A DNA stretch of 64,000 nt from Hemileia vastatrix (GCA_030280995.1 JASXTE010000016.1:12725001-12789000); one strand, 5' to 3'; positions 10,690 to 22,833 are shown, counted from the stretch's first letter. Notes: a model not told the origin generated them from the letters alone. A program made the numbers and translations.

Positions 10690-12252
10690 ATTTCTCTAGA
10701 ATTCCAGTTGTGAATCTTCAAATCTTCACATAATTGGAAATGTATTTAGGAGTTATGCAAATCTTGACTTCTCTGCATATATTCAGTAATGCTGTTGAAC
10801 AATGTGGGATAATGATGAGTTTGCACGATTTGACTTGATATTTTCTCGTAATTTGATAGGTAAGGATCAGTACTTGATTTCAACTGAATTATCATGTTGT
10901 GTAAAATTACACAACACTTCATTACCTCTTTCACAGTTTCTATTGTCCACAGTCAAAATGGTTGTTGAATGATACCCCCCCCCAGATCCGTAATACTCCA
11001 TATGCACGCTCAATGTCTTTTTGTGAAGCTTCTTGTAGTTTGGCGTAGTATTGACTTGCTTCATCTTGTGGGTGTGGTATATTTTTGACAAGTGTTGAAC
11101 AAGATGGATAAATGCCATCTGCAAGGTAATAAGAATTTTTGCATCTGTGATTGTTTATTTTGTATCTCACTTCATCTTGAGTACCAGCCAGTAGTTTGTC
11201 AAAGATGTCTCTCCAATGGAGAACATTGAAGTCATTTAGAGCACCCAAATTTCCAAAAAAAAATGCCAAAAGTGTACGATCTTTCTGGCCGCAGCTTCCA
11301 ATACAATTGTTGGTGTACCTTCTTTCCCTTGAAGCTAGCCGGCCCAAGCTGCAGGACAATTTTTCCATTCCCAGTGCAATCTATAAATTGATCCAAGACA
11401 GCCAGGAAATCCAGGATCTTTATACTCCTTCAAAATAACTTTTTTTCTGCTAAATTAGGTTCTTGTAAGTATTCCTCCTCATATATACTGATTATATCTT
11501 TTATGAAATGCTTGAGTGCTCTTAGGGCAGTTTTTTCACCAATACGTACATACTCATCAGTGCTATCAGCCGAGATCCCAAAAGCAAGTTGTTGTAAAGC
11601 AGATATCATTTTTTCTGTGGTGATAAGCCAAATTGACCACAAAAATCCTAAAAAATATCACTACAAAATATAGGGGGTGGACTTGCTAGCAAGTCCTCAA
11701 CCTGAACTGAGATGGAACTCAGATGGAACTCAGACTGAACTCATACTGAACCCAAACTGAACTCTACTTGAACACCCACCTAAAAATTTTCTGCTGAGTG
11801 GTTTTCATCCCTGATTTTATGGTTCCTTTATCAATAGCTCAATGTATGTTCAATCTGTGGTAAGTTTGGGTCCAAGGTTTCAGACTTGCTAGCAAGTCCG
11901 CCCCCCATCTTGTGTGGTGTATTATGTTAATAAATTTGTCATTAGTGTTACTGATAAAAACATATCTCACCTTTTTTCAAAACCAAAGAGAGTTAGATCT
12001 TTGTAAGTCTTCACAAATCTTGTTAAACAAATCCTTGGTCATACAGAAACGTTTCTCAAACATGATGTTGTTGTATGTACAGATGGAGTAAAAGTAGTCA
12101 TTCATTAGTCTTTGATTACCTTCTAGTCAATTTCAATTGAGTATTTCTTTTTTATGTCTTGATATGTTTTTGTTTTTATTTTCAAAGAGATATAAAATGA
12201 TATAGTCTTCTTCTTCCATTTGAAGTAATTCATCAACTATGTTAAAAGCCAT
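10690..12252 (-). pseudogene. PIF/Harbinger-type DDE transposase, decayed and interrupted by a MITE
   Basis: Minus-strand fragments read in order as a Harbinger transposase. The N terminus starts MAFNIVDELLQMEEED at 12252. Then come ISALQQLAFGISADSTDEYVR and LGSIYRLHWEWKNCPAAW, where family members have Asp in place of Tyr, so the first catalytic Asp seems lost. Next are GALNDFNVLHW, YYLADGIYPSCSTLVKNI, SQKDIERAYGVL and finally VMKCCVILHNMI near 10930. These are hallmark blocks of the DDE_Tnp_4 family, which cuts and pastes DNA with TTA/TWA target sites. Several frameshifts and stops are present, and a 261-bp MITE sits at 11659-11919. The element is not functional. Confidence 0.85.
11659..11919 (+). 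mobile_element. CACTA-like MITE, copy 2, inside the transposase relic
   Basis: 261 bp with ends CACTACAAAATATAGGGGGT and, reversed, CACCACACAAGATGGGGGGC. It is flanked by TAT on both sides (11656-11658, 11920-11922). It has the same GACTTGCTAGCAAGTC palindromes near both ends and the same interior repeats (GGAACTCAGAT, TGAACTCATAC) as copy 1, in opposite orientation. The insertion postdates the transposase coding sequence it interrupts. Confidence 0.87.
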
Positions 12253-12435
12253 TAGAAGGAAAAAAATATTTGAGTTTTAATTAATAGGAGCCAAAATACA
12301 ATGGTTGAATATTAAAAAAATGGAGTGAAAAGTAAAAGATACTGCATAGGGTAGTTGAATATGGAAATTAATTATGAAATGACCCAAGTAATGTGCAATT
12401 ATATTGTTAGTTTATACCAACACAATGGTAGATGC

Positions 12436-13225
12436 CCTTAGAATAAGCTAATTGTTCTCTACATTTTAGCTCTCAATTTTGTTATACCTAATTTTGTGTT
12501 TTAAAGGTTTTAGTAGTAATAGTTGATTTTTCTAAGTATTTTGGGTATTTTTGGAGGTTTTTGGAGGTTTTTTGGCTTCAGGGTCGTCTGGCACCTCAGG
12601 CAGGCCTCCCAACGTCCGGTGGACCACCTGCCTCGGTGCTAGAAGGCTGGGAAGCATTTCTAGAGGGGTTTTATGCAATTTGGAAGTCAAGAACACCAAA
12701 TTTGTTGGTGTGCATGGGCTTTTAGATAGTGGTCTTTGTGTAAATAGTGAGTAAGACAGTTTGGGGCAACTTTAATTATCTTACAACCATCTGTAGGTGA
12801 TATCCTTGTTCCTCAATCAACTTTTCAATGTTTTTTGGCCAAAATTTTCTGTTTTTGTTGCAAGGTAAGTTCTTCATTTAATTTAACTTAGAAAATTTTT
12901 TCTCTGGTATAGTGTTGAATGCTATATCAAGTATTATTGCTGTTTCTGGTGTGGATTTGCAACCTACATCAAGTATCATTGCTTTCTCTGGGGTGGAAAT
13001 TGGTCTACATTTCAGTTCTTTGGTTTGGTAGTCTGTCTGAAGACTAATTTCTTGGCTGATCAGGCAGTCAAATGTGTTGGAAAGGGAGCTTTAGCAAACA
13101 GGAACCAATTTACTGTAGCAGGTAAATCTCACTTTATTTTTCTAAAGGGACAGGGGATTTTCTCTCTGGGTTTTCTCCAACTCCCTTGGTCAAGGCCTAT
13201 AGCTGGTACTTTAGGATTGTCTACA
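12436..13225 (+). repeat. 5' LTR of outer element O (left end lost)
   Basis: It aligns with the second half or more of the LTR at 45193-46292 (shared AAGTATTTTGGGTATTTTTGG, GGGGTTTTATGCAATTTGG, CAGCAGGTAAATCTCAC-type blocks) and ends TTGTCTACA at 13225, five bases before a primer-site-like sequence. The left boundary is blurred: similarity starts near 12436, so the first about 300 bases are missing. TG-to-CA transitions dominate the differences between copies. Confidence 0.75.
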
Positions 13226-13229
13226 TTTA

Positions 13230-13245
13230 TGGTGCCCAAAATGGG
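13230..13245 (+). promoter_or_regulatory. Primer-binding site, degraded, element O
   Basis: TGGTGCCCAAAATGGG lies just inside the LTR. It corresponds to the intact TGGCGCCCAACGTGGG of element Y at 25185, with both CpG sites changed to TpG or CpA-type bases. This marks minus-strand DNA priming by a lysine tRNA. Confidence 0.7.
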
Positions 13246-13285
13246 TTCAAACCTGCTAGTTCTTGGGAATCACTGTTGTCCTTGA

Positions 13286-13981
13286 ATGGCTTCTCTGTCA
13301 TCTATTCCTGTGGTGACTGTCAGTGGGGTGAAAGAAGGTCCTCCTGCTGTGTTGGTTAGGGAGTGTGTTAGGATCGAAACTTGGGATGGTACCAAGTTTA
13401 ATGGTGAAGATGTGAAGTGGTTTCTGGAGAAGTATGAAATTTCTGCTGATGTGGATGGTGCTTCTTACCTGGATATGGTGAAGCAGATTATTTTCTTCAT
13501 TGGTGATAGGGCAGTGGAGAAGGAGATTGTGGACATGTCTGGCTACAAGAAGAGGGACTGGATGTTATTTTGTAGGGAGATGGTGAATAGATGGGGTGTC
13601 AGGCTCACTATGGTGGATCTGAACAAGGTTGTCAGTGAATGGCAGTCTTATGGTGGTGTTGGTTACTTGCACAGTTACAAGAAGTTTCTGCTACAGTTTG
13701 TTCCTGTGGTGGAATATTTGGTGGAAGTGGACGAGCTGGCACATGAAAATGCTCCCAAGGATGTTTTTTGGTCTGCCTTTGCTAGAGATGTCAGGATGGG
13801 TGTGTTGAAGGAGCTTTCAAGGAAGGACTTGATGAAGACTCTTTCCAACGGGGATCAGAAGTTGCCTGCCATGGACAAGGTGAAGGAGGCTGTGGAGGCC
13901 CATTTGAAGTTATTGGCTGTGGACACCTATCAGGAGGGGTGTGCCAAAAATGTTAACAAAGTCAGTGAGGACTTTATTTAG
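13286..13981 (+). pseudogene. gag N-terminal part of element O, cut by insertion of element M
   Basis: This open frame of 231 codons starts at ATG 13286 (MASLSSIPVV). It matches residues about 1-220 of the element Y gag: VRIETWDGTKFNGEDVKWFL, KQIIFFIGDR, RWGVRLTMVDLN, VDELAHENAPKDVFWSA, ARDVRMGVLKELSRKDLM, DTYQEGCAKNVNKVSE. Homology stops at KVSED, where the minus-strand LTR of element M begins. The rest of the O gag resumes about 23 kb away at 36891, minus about 170 codons, so a deletion accompanied or followed the insertion. The capsid-like region itself is remarkably free of stops. Confidence 0.85.
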
Positions 13982-13983
13982 GT

Positions 13984-14776
13984 TAAAAATCCACACCAGA
14001 GACAGAAATAATACTTGATATAGCTTGCAAGAATATACCAGAGAAACCGGTTGCCAAGTTAAGTTAAATGAAGAACTCACCTTTCAAGAAACACAGCCAA
14101 TTGTGGCCAAAAAACAGTGAGAACTGAGTGAGGAACAAGGATATCACCTCTGATGGTTGTAAGATAATTTAGGTTGCCCCAAAACATCTTATTAACCATG
14201 TACACACAGACCACTATCTAAAAGCCCATTCACACCAACAAATTTGGCAGTCTTAAGCGCCAAGTTGCATAAAAACCCTCTAGAAATGCTTCCTAACCTT
14301 CTAGCAGCGAGGAGGGCAGTCTGCCAGAGGTGGCTAGACCACCCTGTAGCCAGAAAACCACCAAAAACCCCGAAAAAACCCAAAATACTTAGAAAAATAC
14401 ACTATGACTACTAAAACCTTTAAAACACATAATTAGGCTATAACAACATTAAGACATAAAATGTAGAGAAAAATTAGCTCATTCTAATAGTACTAAGCAC
14501 TTAACCCTAAGAATTAATGTTAGCCCTTAAAACACAAAAAACAAAATTAAACAGCTATCTTTCCAAATGGAGAATGAGAAATAATCCCTTAAATACTTAA
14601 AATCTGAAAAATGTCATCAATACATAAAAAATAGAGAAAAACCAGGGATATCCAATAGTAGTACCCAACTCCCCTCAGTCCCAATATTTGCTGAATAAAT
14701 CCAGAAAAACACCCAATTATTATTAAAACAATGCCAAATAGACCAACAAAGGGCTCTGCTAATGTTGGAAGACCAC
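13984..14776 (-). repeat. 3' LTR of element M (truncated at its far end)
   Basis: On the minus strand it starts TGTGGTCTTCCAACATT at 14776, right after a polypurine tract, and matches the LTR at 45193-46292. The terminal about 270 bases are absent: it breaks at GTGTGGATTT and joins element O gag at about 13984. Loss of the end removes any target-site duplication. Confidence 0.78.
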
Positions 14777-14790
14777 ATCCTCCCTCTAAT
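14777..14790 (-). promoter_or_regulatory. Polypurine tract of element M
   Basis: The minus strand reads TTAGAGGGAGGA immediately before the LTR start TGTGGTC. The same GGAGGGAGGA tract precedes the 3' LTRs of elements Y (35644-35656) and O (45181-45192). It primes plus-strand DNA synthesis in this class of elements. Confidence 0.75.
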
Positions 14791-14827
14791 AAAGAGAATG
14801 TCCACATTCTCCTTCATCACAACAACC

Positions 14828-15452
14828 ATGTTCAGATTTCTTTCCAAATCTGCTACTGACATGGGTCCTTGCCAATAATTCATTGAAAACAATTTCATAT
14901 GTACCATCACATTACTGGCTCATCCCTACAGAACCTCCTGTGATGCCAGTCACTCTAGGAAGGAGACTTGTTTCAGACCTGGTCCATTGTCCTCTTCAAC
15001 ATCTTCTCCTCATGCAAAACCTGATCCACCTTCCATCAGCACCAAAAGTTCTAGACCATTAATCCTGATCCCCAGACTGGTAAAAAAAGTACACCCTTCA
15101 AAAATGAGTTCCAACCCCGCTACAAACACTAGCTCTACCGTCCCTGGTCCTTCTGATGGTAAGCCCAATACTTCTTCATACTGAAATTCAATCTGACAAA
15201 TTTCAAGCTCATTTCCATCCTGACAGTGATTATGACAGTGTGAGAACCATTGAAGCACCCCCACCTAATCCATTTCCCACCATCAAAGACAAATTCCAAC
15301 AACATTCTTCTCAAAAGAAGCATCTCATTCTAAATTACTTCCAATCCAATCCTGCCAGGAATACACAGGAGCTTGAGAAAAGGAAGAAACTCATTCACAA
15401 GTTCAAAGCCAATGCTGAAAATTTTGTTAAATCTCTTGATTATTTTCTGTAA
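14828..15452 (+). pseudogene. Antisense Zn2Cys6-type small protein of element M (broken)
   Basis: It lies antisense to element M, between its repeat-rich 3' region and its 3' LTR. The model is exon 1 14828-15158, a 49-bp intron (GTAAGC...TTTCAAG, 15159-15207) and exon 2 15208-15452, in phase 1, about 191 codons. Exon 2 reads AHFHPDSDYDSV... and ends with a helical tail (QELEKRKKLIHKFKANAENFV). It is homologous to 34840-35533 (element Y) and 44521-45144 (element O). In this copy the cysteine motif is damaged: the codon after CQ is a stop and the following Cys codon is changed to Phe; further stops lie near 15055-15065. Intron position and phase match the Y copy exactly. Confidence 0.72.
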
Positions 15453-15504
15453 TTTCTTCTTGCCTGAAAATCTTGATTCAAAAATAAAGAAAATAAAATA
15501 GTTT

Positions 15505-16130
15505 CCTCAGCTTAAAGTCTTGGGGGACTTATCCTCAGTTTTAAGTCTTGGGGGACTAACAGCCCTCATTTTATAGTCTTGTGGGACTCAAAAAAAACCT
15601 CAGTTTATAGTCTTGGGGGACTCAAAAACCTGAATCAAAAAGACAGAACCAGAGATCAAAACATTAAAGACCAAAGAAACAAACTAGCATTCTGGGTTAA
15701 CTGCTCTACAGAGCGGCCAGCTCATCAGTTACCCCTACACTTTCTTTAACAAAATTCAGAGACTCCCCCTTTGATGCCCTCTTCCAGATTCACAACAACT
15801 CCCATTATCAGTTTATAGTCCTTAAGGACTCAAAAATTAAAACACCCTCATTTTATAGTCTTGGGGGACTATACCATTCTTCAGTTTAAAGTCTTGATTG
15901 ACTGACCACAATATTCAGTTTAAAGTTTTGATGTACTACCCCAGTGTTCAGTTTAAATTCTTGACGGACTACCCCAGTTTTCAGTTTAAAGTCTTGACAG
16001 TTTGAAGTATAGATGGACTAACAGATCCACAGTAATAAAAAAAATCTTGAAGCAATCTTAAAAAAAACCAGCCAGTTTTCAGTCTTGGAGGACTAACCAT
16101 TTCCAGTTTAAAGTCTTGACGGACTAACAG
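15505..16130 (-). repeat. Array of dispersed mini-hairpin repeats, element M
   Basis: On the minus strand it contains about a dozen copies of AGTCCCCCAAGACTATAAACTG-like units (forward view: agtcttgggggact). Each has a 4-bp stem AGTC/GACT, a 6-base loop, then (T/A)TAAACTG. Spacers are 15-60 bases and unrelated. Examples in forward coordinates lie near 15514, 15543, 15577, 15610, 15856, 15888, 15989 and 16111. Equivalent arrays occur in elements Y and O. A larger hairpin of the GGGGTAACTG type is embedded at 15695-15734. Confidence 0.85.
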
Positions 16131-16187
16131 CTTCTGCATAAAAAAGGGCAGAGCCACCTCCATGCACAATTCTCCGCAGCCAACCTG

Positions 16188-17690
16188 TTGAACTTCCAAT
16201 TTTTCTTCATCAACTACACATCACTGATAATATTTTTATTAATCTCTTTTCTATTCATTATTTTTCCTTCACAGATCATGGCTGGATCCCCAGATTTTGA
16301 CCCATTGGACCTTCCCTGTTTCACTACTCCAAAGGACTATGCTTGTAAACAGTGCATCTACATGTGCAGACCATGCACTTTTACTCTTCCTACTCCTCAG
16401 ACAAAATTCTATAACAGAGCCTGTGATTCTTGCAACTCTCAAAAGAAAAATGTGACAGAGACCCCAGCTATCCAATACCTCTGCCATTACCTTCCCATAA
16501 ATATATTTCCAGATATCCTACCAGGTCACCAGAGCCAGGACCTGCTTTCTCTTCTTTATCTTCTGCTCCTTCCAGAAGATCACACAATTCTATTCCCAAA
16601 ACAATCCCTAAAAAACCTGCTTTATCTTCTTAAGAATCTTCTTTTACCTCAGAAAATTTAGCCAAAACAGCTTCAAAATCAGCTCCTAGGCTTCTAGAAT
16701 GCGTCCAGGCAGCCCCCACCTTTCCAGAAAGCAAAAATCAGGCTCAAGCTAAAAAATCCTAAAATCAGCCAGATAACAGACAAAATCCCCCATTAAACAC
16801 CAAATACTCTATGCAACAACCTCCTAATGCTCCAAGAGAAATGTGTACACACAAATTCTTTCCTCCAAAAACCCCAAAAATTCAAACATTTCTAGAAAGG
16901 CCTTCCACAGGACCTCCTGAAAATACCAGATTATGCAACGCTGCTAACAAACAAAAATCTCCTGTTCCACCCAGAAGAGCTAACTACACCTCTTCTCTGT
17001 CCCCCAATTATTCCTCTGATAGTTCCCTTTCTTCTAGATCTTCATCTAGCAAATCACAATCAGCTTCCAGGTCACCTTCTCCTGTTCCTTCCTTCAACAG
17101 CCCTGGTACTCCCCACCAGTTTCCAACCCAACTGGGCCAAGCAATAATAACATCCACAAGAACAACAGAATCCCTGATTCTTCAACTAGGCCACAGGAAT
17201 GCCATCCTTCTAGTCCATCTTCCCAACACCATTTAAAGAATGATCATGAGAATCCATACCTCTATCTGGTTGATCCTCCTTCAACATCCATTCAACATTC
17301 TTCAACAGTCCAGATTCCGGCCGCATACAAATTTCAAGAGCTCCCAATCTGTAAATACTAAATTAATGAATTCAATTTCTTTAACAGAGAAAAATTACAG
17401 ATCTAATTCTTCTGTATAGTTGGAACCCTGCCTCCTGAAACTACAATTGGGATTGGCCATCCTCTAGAAACTACCTTAACTCTGGATTATGCCAACATGA
17501 AACAGCACCTAAGCATGATGTGTTCAAAAATGTTTAAGGCCTTTTCTCTCCATGGTCCATTTCATGAGTTTGAAAAGAATCTGATAAAACAGCTCCTTGA
17601 TGACCACTGGAAGTTGTGTAGAATAATCAAGCACACCTTCCAACACTCTATCCCCACTTCTTTCACTTCTTCCCAAAATTTACCTTAAAC
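16188..17690 (+). pseudogene. Second antisense gene of element M, Cys-rich start and Ser-rich middle (broken)
   Basis: Plus-strand fragments in different frames form a longer relative of the antisense gene. At 16277 (MAGSPDFDPLDLPC...) a CKQC-x6-C motif is followed about 15 residues on by CDSC, the spacing of the first five cysteines of the Zn2Cys6-like motif. Then comes a Ser/Pro-rich section (16811-17236, SSDSSLSSRSSSSKS) and a helical block near 17497-17640 (HLSMMCSKMFKAFSLHG, FEKNLIKQLLDDHWKLCRII). Frameshifts separate the parts. A hydrophobic stretch before the internal Met (IIFLLISFLFIIFPS) is probably untranslated. No counterpart is obvious in element Y. Function unknown; nuclear DNA binding would be a guess from the cysteines. 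Confidence 0.45.
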
Positions 17691-17819
17691 TCTGGTACCT
17701 GACCATTAAAACCTATATACACTTTCCAGCCGCCTACATCACAAAGAAAACAGTTCTTCCTCCAATCCTAACACAAATCAAAAATGCAACCATAATCAGG
17801 GCCAACAGATGGAGGCTTC

Positions 17820-18150
17820 TTCTTCCAGATATTAAAATAATAATAAAAATAATTAATTATTCACTAACTAGAAAGAACAATAATAATTAACAGATATATA
17901 AAAAAAAATTTTATTTTTATTTTATTTTATTTTATTTATTTTTATTCTTACTTATTATTTTTTATTTTTATTTTATTTTTTATATTTTATATTTTTTATA
18001 TTTTTTTATATTTATATTTTTATTTTAAGCTAATAAAATACTAAAAAAAACTTAAAAATAAATAAATAAACAAAATAAACCAAAAATATGATAGCTGAAA
18101 AAAATTAAAATGAAATGAATACTAATAATAAGATGAGATTAATAATAGTT
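17820..18150. other. AT-rich simple sequence
   Basis: Runs of TTTTA/TTTAT-type repeats and poly-T, with no coding signal. It corresponds in position to the A-rich block at 33140-33480 in element Y, so a long A/T tract in the 3' non-coding region appears to be a shared feature of the lineage. Confidence 0.7.
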
Positions 18151-18159
18151 ACAAATGGT

Positions 18160-19090
18160 ATCCCTCAGCCAATTTATGAGCTGATCCCCTGATACCTTAC
18201 CCACATCTAAGTGCAAATTGATGTGCATGCACCTTTGAAGAATTTTTAGAAGAATTGAAAAAAATTAAATTAATAAAAATAAAATAAATAAAGAAAATAT
18301 GAAATAAATAGAAATCAAAGAAAATAATTAAAAAATGAGATAAAGATAAAAAAGAAAATAGCATTGCCCTGCCAAATATTGAGCCTTTCCCCACCAATTC
18401 TTACCCACATCCAGGTGACAGTTATGTGGTGACACCATATAATATAATTTTGTGATTTTTCCCTCTTTATATATTAATAACGCCCATAAAAAATTAAAAG
18501 AAAAAAAAGAGAAAAAAAACAAAATAATCCAAAACTACCAACAAACACAACCAAAGACACAAAAATTAAAGAAAAGAAAAATACAAATGTTCGCTCCATA
18601 GAAAGTCCAGTCCAAGGAAACAATCACTGGGTGGGCTCCCTCCAATAAGTAAAAATGATGGGAGACCACCAGTGTTCCACCACCAATCCATATAAGCCAG
18701 TTGAAAGTCATAGTGGACTTGAAACCTGAATAACAAAAAACCAGAACTAGGATTTAACTAGGACAAAAAAAATACTTGAATCATACATTTTGAGGTAACT
18801 GTTCTACAGAGCAGCCAGATCATAAGTTACCCCCACACTTTCCAAAATAAAATCTAGAAGCTACCCTGGGTACCTTCTAACAAAAACACAAAATCCAACA
18901 CATTAAACCAAAACCAATAAGAGTGAAGAGTTGGGCACCTGAAGACCAAAATAATTTCCAGTTTAAAGTCATAGAGGACTAAAAATTGTGAAGAGAAACC
19001 AATACAAGCGCTCAACCAAATTAAGAGAAGGGGTTGGAAGCAGACAATCTGGGGTAACTGTTGATAGAGAAGCCAGCCCATCTGTTCCCA
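18160..19090 (-). ncRNA. Structured 3' non-coding region of element M (decayed hairpins)
   Basis: Minus-strand counterparts of the hairpins of element Y are present: a CACATC/GATGTG stem near 18190-18230, a degraded second one near 18398-18430, the CACTGGGTGG/CCACCAGTG stem near 18624-18676, and two GGGGTAACTG-type hairpins at 18793-18833 and 19051-19089. One TAGAAG/CTTCTA-type stem precedes the latter (about 18853-18880). Several stems carry mismatches typical of decay. Role unknown; see findings. Confidence 0.6.
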
Positions 19091-20389
19091 TTCTGCTTCT
19101 TTACACAGAACACTGGAATTGAGTAACTATATAATTATTGTTCATGTAAACCAGTCCTGAATCTTTCCCTAAAAATCTCTATTAAATCACTCTAATAGCA
19201 GCTAGAATTTGAATAGATTTGACTTGCTAAGGTTTGGAAAAAACCACGAGAATCAAGTCAGGTTCCCCATAGAGTGTTTCAAAATACCCCTTTCCTATTC
19301 AACAAATGCCACTTCTTTCTCCCTGAGCACAATAACATGCAGCAACAGCTTATTTTCCTCATCAAAAAACCACCCATCAGGATCAAAATTAACAACTTTC
19401 AACCTTTCCACAGTTGCCCTAGCAGTTTCCACAAAATAATGAGGATTATTCACCAGAGAAGTATATTAAAGATCTCTTGAAAAAGGAGGTCTCTTCAAAG
19501 AAGGATTCAAACCTACAGGCATTGGCTCATTGACAGGCCTTATCTTCTCTGCCACCTTCTTTTACTTTTCAGCTCCACCGGCAACATGAGGGATCTTCAG
19601 AATGTCTTCACCACCAGACCTGGAACAAAAACCAACAGCTTTCCCATTTCTCACATGTGTGGCCCAGGTAAGGTCTCTAAAAGGTTTAGAAGAAACCATA
19701 GAAGTGCACAATTGGGAGACTTACTTTTAGACCCCAATCTCACCACTCCAAAACTTTTCCACAATTCCAAATCTTCATCCTCACTTTAATCGTCTAAATT
19801 TTCAAATCTTGATTCATCTTCTGATTCACATCTTCAAGAGTTGTGCAGTTTATCATCATTCTGGAGGCCCAAAAATTGATCTTGAAGATCTTTTTTCTTC
19901 AAAAACTCATGCAGTTTAACCTCATGCTGGAGGTCCAAAAACTGATCTTGATGATCTTTAAAAAATAATTTTTTTCTTCTTTTTCAATTTTCTTCAAATT
20001 TTTTTCTTTCTTTTCTTCAGTTATCTTAAGATTTTTATCAGCTTTTCTTGAGTTTTCATCCATCCTACAAAAATAACCAGGGGTTTCCCCAATGCTCACA
20101 GACGTGGCCAAGGTAATGTTTTTGAAAGGTGTTGAAGAAATTCTAGCGGTGCACAATTGGAAGGACTAGCTTTTAGACCCCAATCTCAAAACTCCACAGA
20201 TTTTCTGCATATCTTTCAATAAAGAAATATAGCCAATCTTTTTTTTGAACTTGAATTAAAAATAATTGAAAATCTTGAGAGAGAACAGATACTTGATAAA
20301 AAACATGAAGAATACTTTCAAAGATAAGAAACATTATATAGAGAAAGCTGAAAATCCACTTGGTATATCTCCAAGGGAGCTGACCTACT
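19091..20389 (-). pseudogene. pol start of element M, with RT, RNase H and integrase deleted
   Basis: On the minus strand the pol N-terminal region follows gag. It carries mini-hairpin repeats near 19940 and 19870, then IRPVNEPMPVG-NP-LKRPPFSRDL, VVNFDPDGW and VLREKE, and RT block PVFCVKKQNG near 19100. There it joins directly to the 3' non-coding hairpin at 19089. About 3 kb encoding the RT palm, RNase H and integrase is therefore missing compared with Y and O. Frameshifts and stops are frequent. Element M could not have moved on its own after this deletion. Confidence 0.75.
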
Positions 20390-22833
20390 TCAACCTGGTA
20401 TTTCCTTGTCTTGGGGAGAGGTTGTAGCACTAGGACAATCAGTCCTCATCACTCTAAAAAAATAACAGACTCTCACTAGAGCCTGAGCCACACTCCAAAA
20501 AACCAAAGGTGGAACCCACTTCTTTCTTCTCCTACAACAATTCATGCACTTACACATTGAATAAAATCCAGGCCTGGTCTCCCAACAATCATCTCCAGGA
20601 GATGATAACCTCATGTGAAGTCTCCTTTCATCTTCACTGGTCAACTACAAACTGATTCCCATATCAAACTGATTACCAATTCTTGCTTAAAAATCTATCA
20701 AGAATGGTCCACCCATAACAGCTTTTACATTACCTTTGGAAATGTAAAAATGAACCTTCCCTGAGGCTCCACCAACATCCAGCTTCACAAATTCAGTTGT
20801 TTAAATCAACTCATTTACATGTCCACCAATCCCTCTTAAATTTCCACAGATTCATGTCTTGATGGAGAGGCCCAGATGAGTAGCCTTAAAAAAAGAAATC
20901 AGATTAATCTGAGAACCTGAATCAACCAATGCCCTAGCCTCCCTGCCATTCAGAGTGACTTTGAAATAACCCAGAGGTGCAGAAGAAAGAGTCTCTAACC
21001 ACTTACCAAGCTTCTCAGCAGAATCACAAATGTATTCCACCTCCCCAGAAGAAACACTTCTCCTGGTCAACAACTTTTTATTTCTATCAGCCAACCAAGC
21101 ACTGATAGCATACAATTACCCATAAGAAAGGGAAACCTGACCCTGATTCATTTTTTCCAGAACAGATTCCATAAAATTAGATTGGCCAGAAACTAATGGC
21201 CTCTCAAAGTGAGCCCTTGGCTTCACTACCTTGGTCCTAGAATTCTCCTGAGGACCAGAACCACCAACAGATTTACCATCAACAGGAATAAAACCAGATC
21301 CCTCAACATAACCTCTAACTAAAGTAGGCTTTGGCAATGAAGCCAAAGGAACATCCTCCTCAGAGTCATAATTAACATCCATAGGCATTGGCTTACCATT
21401 CATGTCCAATGCACCAAAACTAGGGGGGCCCATATCAGCAATCCCCTTCTGCATCTTGTACAGCTCCATTTTGATGTAATTCTTCATAGCTTCTTTCAGC
21501 TTAGGATCCAACTTTGAAGCATTAGGCTTTGATTGGGCCTTAGAACTGCGCTTAGGCCTTCCCACCATCACAGCTTCTACATCATAGAAACCAGCCAATA
21601 ATTCACCACTTGACTTTCCACCACAAGAATACAACTCCCATCAACCAAAGGAAGTAGAAGAAGAGACCTTATTAACCTCCTTCCCTTTTCCCTTTACATC
21701 ATCATCTGCCTTAGCAGAAGACTTCCCCTGATTGGGAATTTCCTCAAACCTTGGCCTCCTCTGATTGAGACCACTCCTTCTCATGACCAAATCAAAAGGT
21801 GCCTTTCCCTCACTGGGCTTTACAAATGAACCATCAGGGAACTTGAACACCCTGCTATCAAACTCCACCTTTCCCTCTGACACATCTCTGTTCAGAGCCC
21901 AATAATTATTGGACTTGTTCCCCCTCCTGCTGCATTAAGAGCAGACCCATGGATCACTCCTACCAGCCCTCCTATCAAAATCTCTAGGCTGAGAAGGAGC
22001 ATTGTTGGCCTTCTTAGACTCCTGAACAAATATATGTAGCTGTTTTGTCAGATCAGCCAACTGCTGCACCACTGGGTCCCTCTCCTGTTTGGAAACCTTC
22101 ACCATATTCTTCTCATCTTTCTGCACTCTATTCTCCTCTTTAGCCAAAGCCTCACTGAATTTGCTGACATATTTGGCACACCCCTCCTGATAGGTGTCCA
22201 CAGCCAATAACTTCAAATGGGCCTCCACATCCTCCTTCACCTTGTCCATGGCAGGCAAATTCTGATTCCCATTGGAAAGATTCTTCATCAAGTCCTTCCT
22301 TAATAGCTCCTTCAACACATCCAGCCTGACATCTCTAGCCAAGGCAGACAAAAAACATCCTTGGGAGCATTTTCATGTGCCAGCTCCTCGACTTCCACAA
22401 AATATTCCACCACAGGAACAAACTGTAGCAGAAACCTCCTGTAACTGTGAAGGTAACCAACACCACCATAAGACTGCCATTCACTGAAAACTATGTTCAG
22501 ATCCACCATAGTGAACATCACACCCCATCTATTCACCATCTCCCTACACAATAAATTCCAGTCCCTCTTCTTGTAGCCAGACATGGCCACAATCTCTTTT
22601 GCCACTTCCCTATCACCAATGAAGAAAATAATCTGCTTCACCATATCCAGGTAATTAGCACCATCCACAACAGAAGAAGTTTCATACTTCTCCAGAAACT
22701 ACTTTAAATCTTCACCATTAAACTTAGTACCATCCCAAGTTTTGATCCTAACACACTTCATAACCATCACAGCAGGAGGAACATCTTTCCCCCCACTGAA
22801 AGTCACCACAGATATAGATGACCCAGAAGCTAT
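20390..22833 (-). pseudogene. gag-protease of element M (start codon lost, several frameshifts)
   Basis: Homologous along its length to the 869-codon gag-protease of element Y. The start is ATA at 22833-22831 where O has ATG (ATAGCTTCT against ATGGCTTCT). Fragments in order: NYLDMVKQIIFFIGDREV (22668), ARDVRLDVLKELLRKDL (22351), KFPDGSFVKPSEGKAPFDL (21883), MQKGIADMGPPSFGALDM (about 21450), NGREARALVDSGSQINLIS (protease, near 20930) and RRLHMRLSSPGDD (20640). The zinc-knuckle region is out of frame near 21920. The protease DSGSQ is intact, but the frame is broken around it. Confidence 0.83.

Noticed and set aside
16188..16276. Signal peptide or membrane segment before the internal Met of the second antisense gene
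   Set aside because: The related genes start at or just before the Cys motif; the hydrophobic stretch is T-rich leader sequence and probably contains untranslated or intron sequence.
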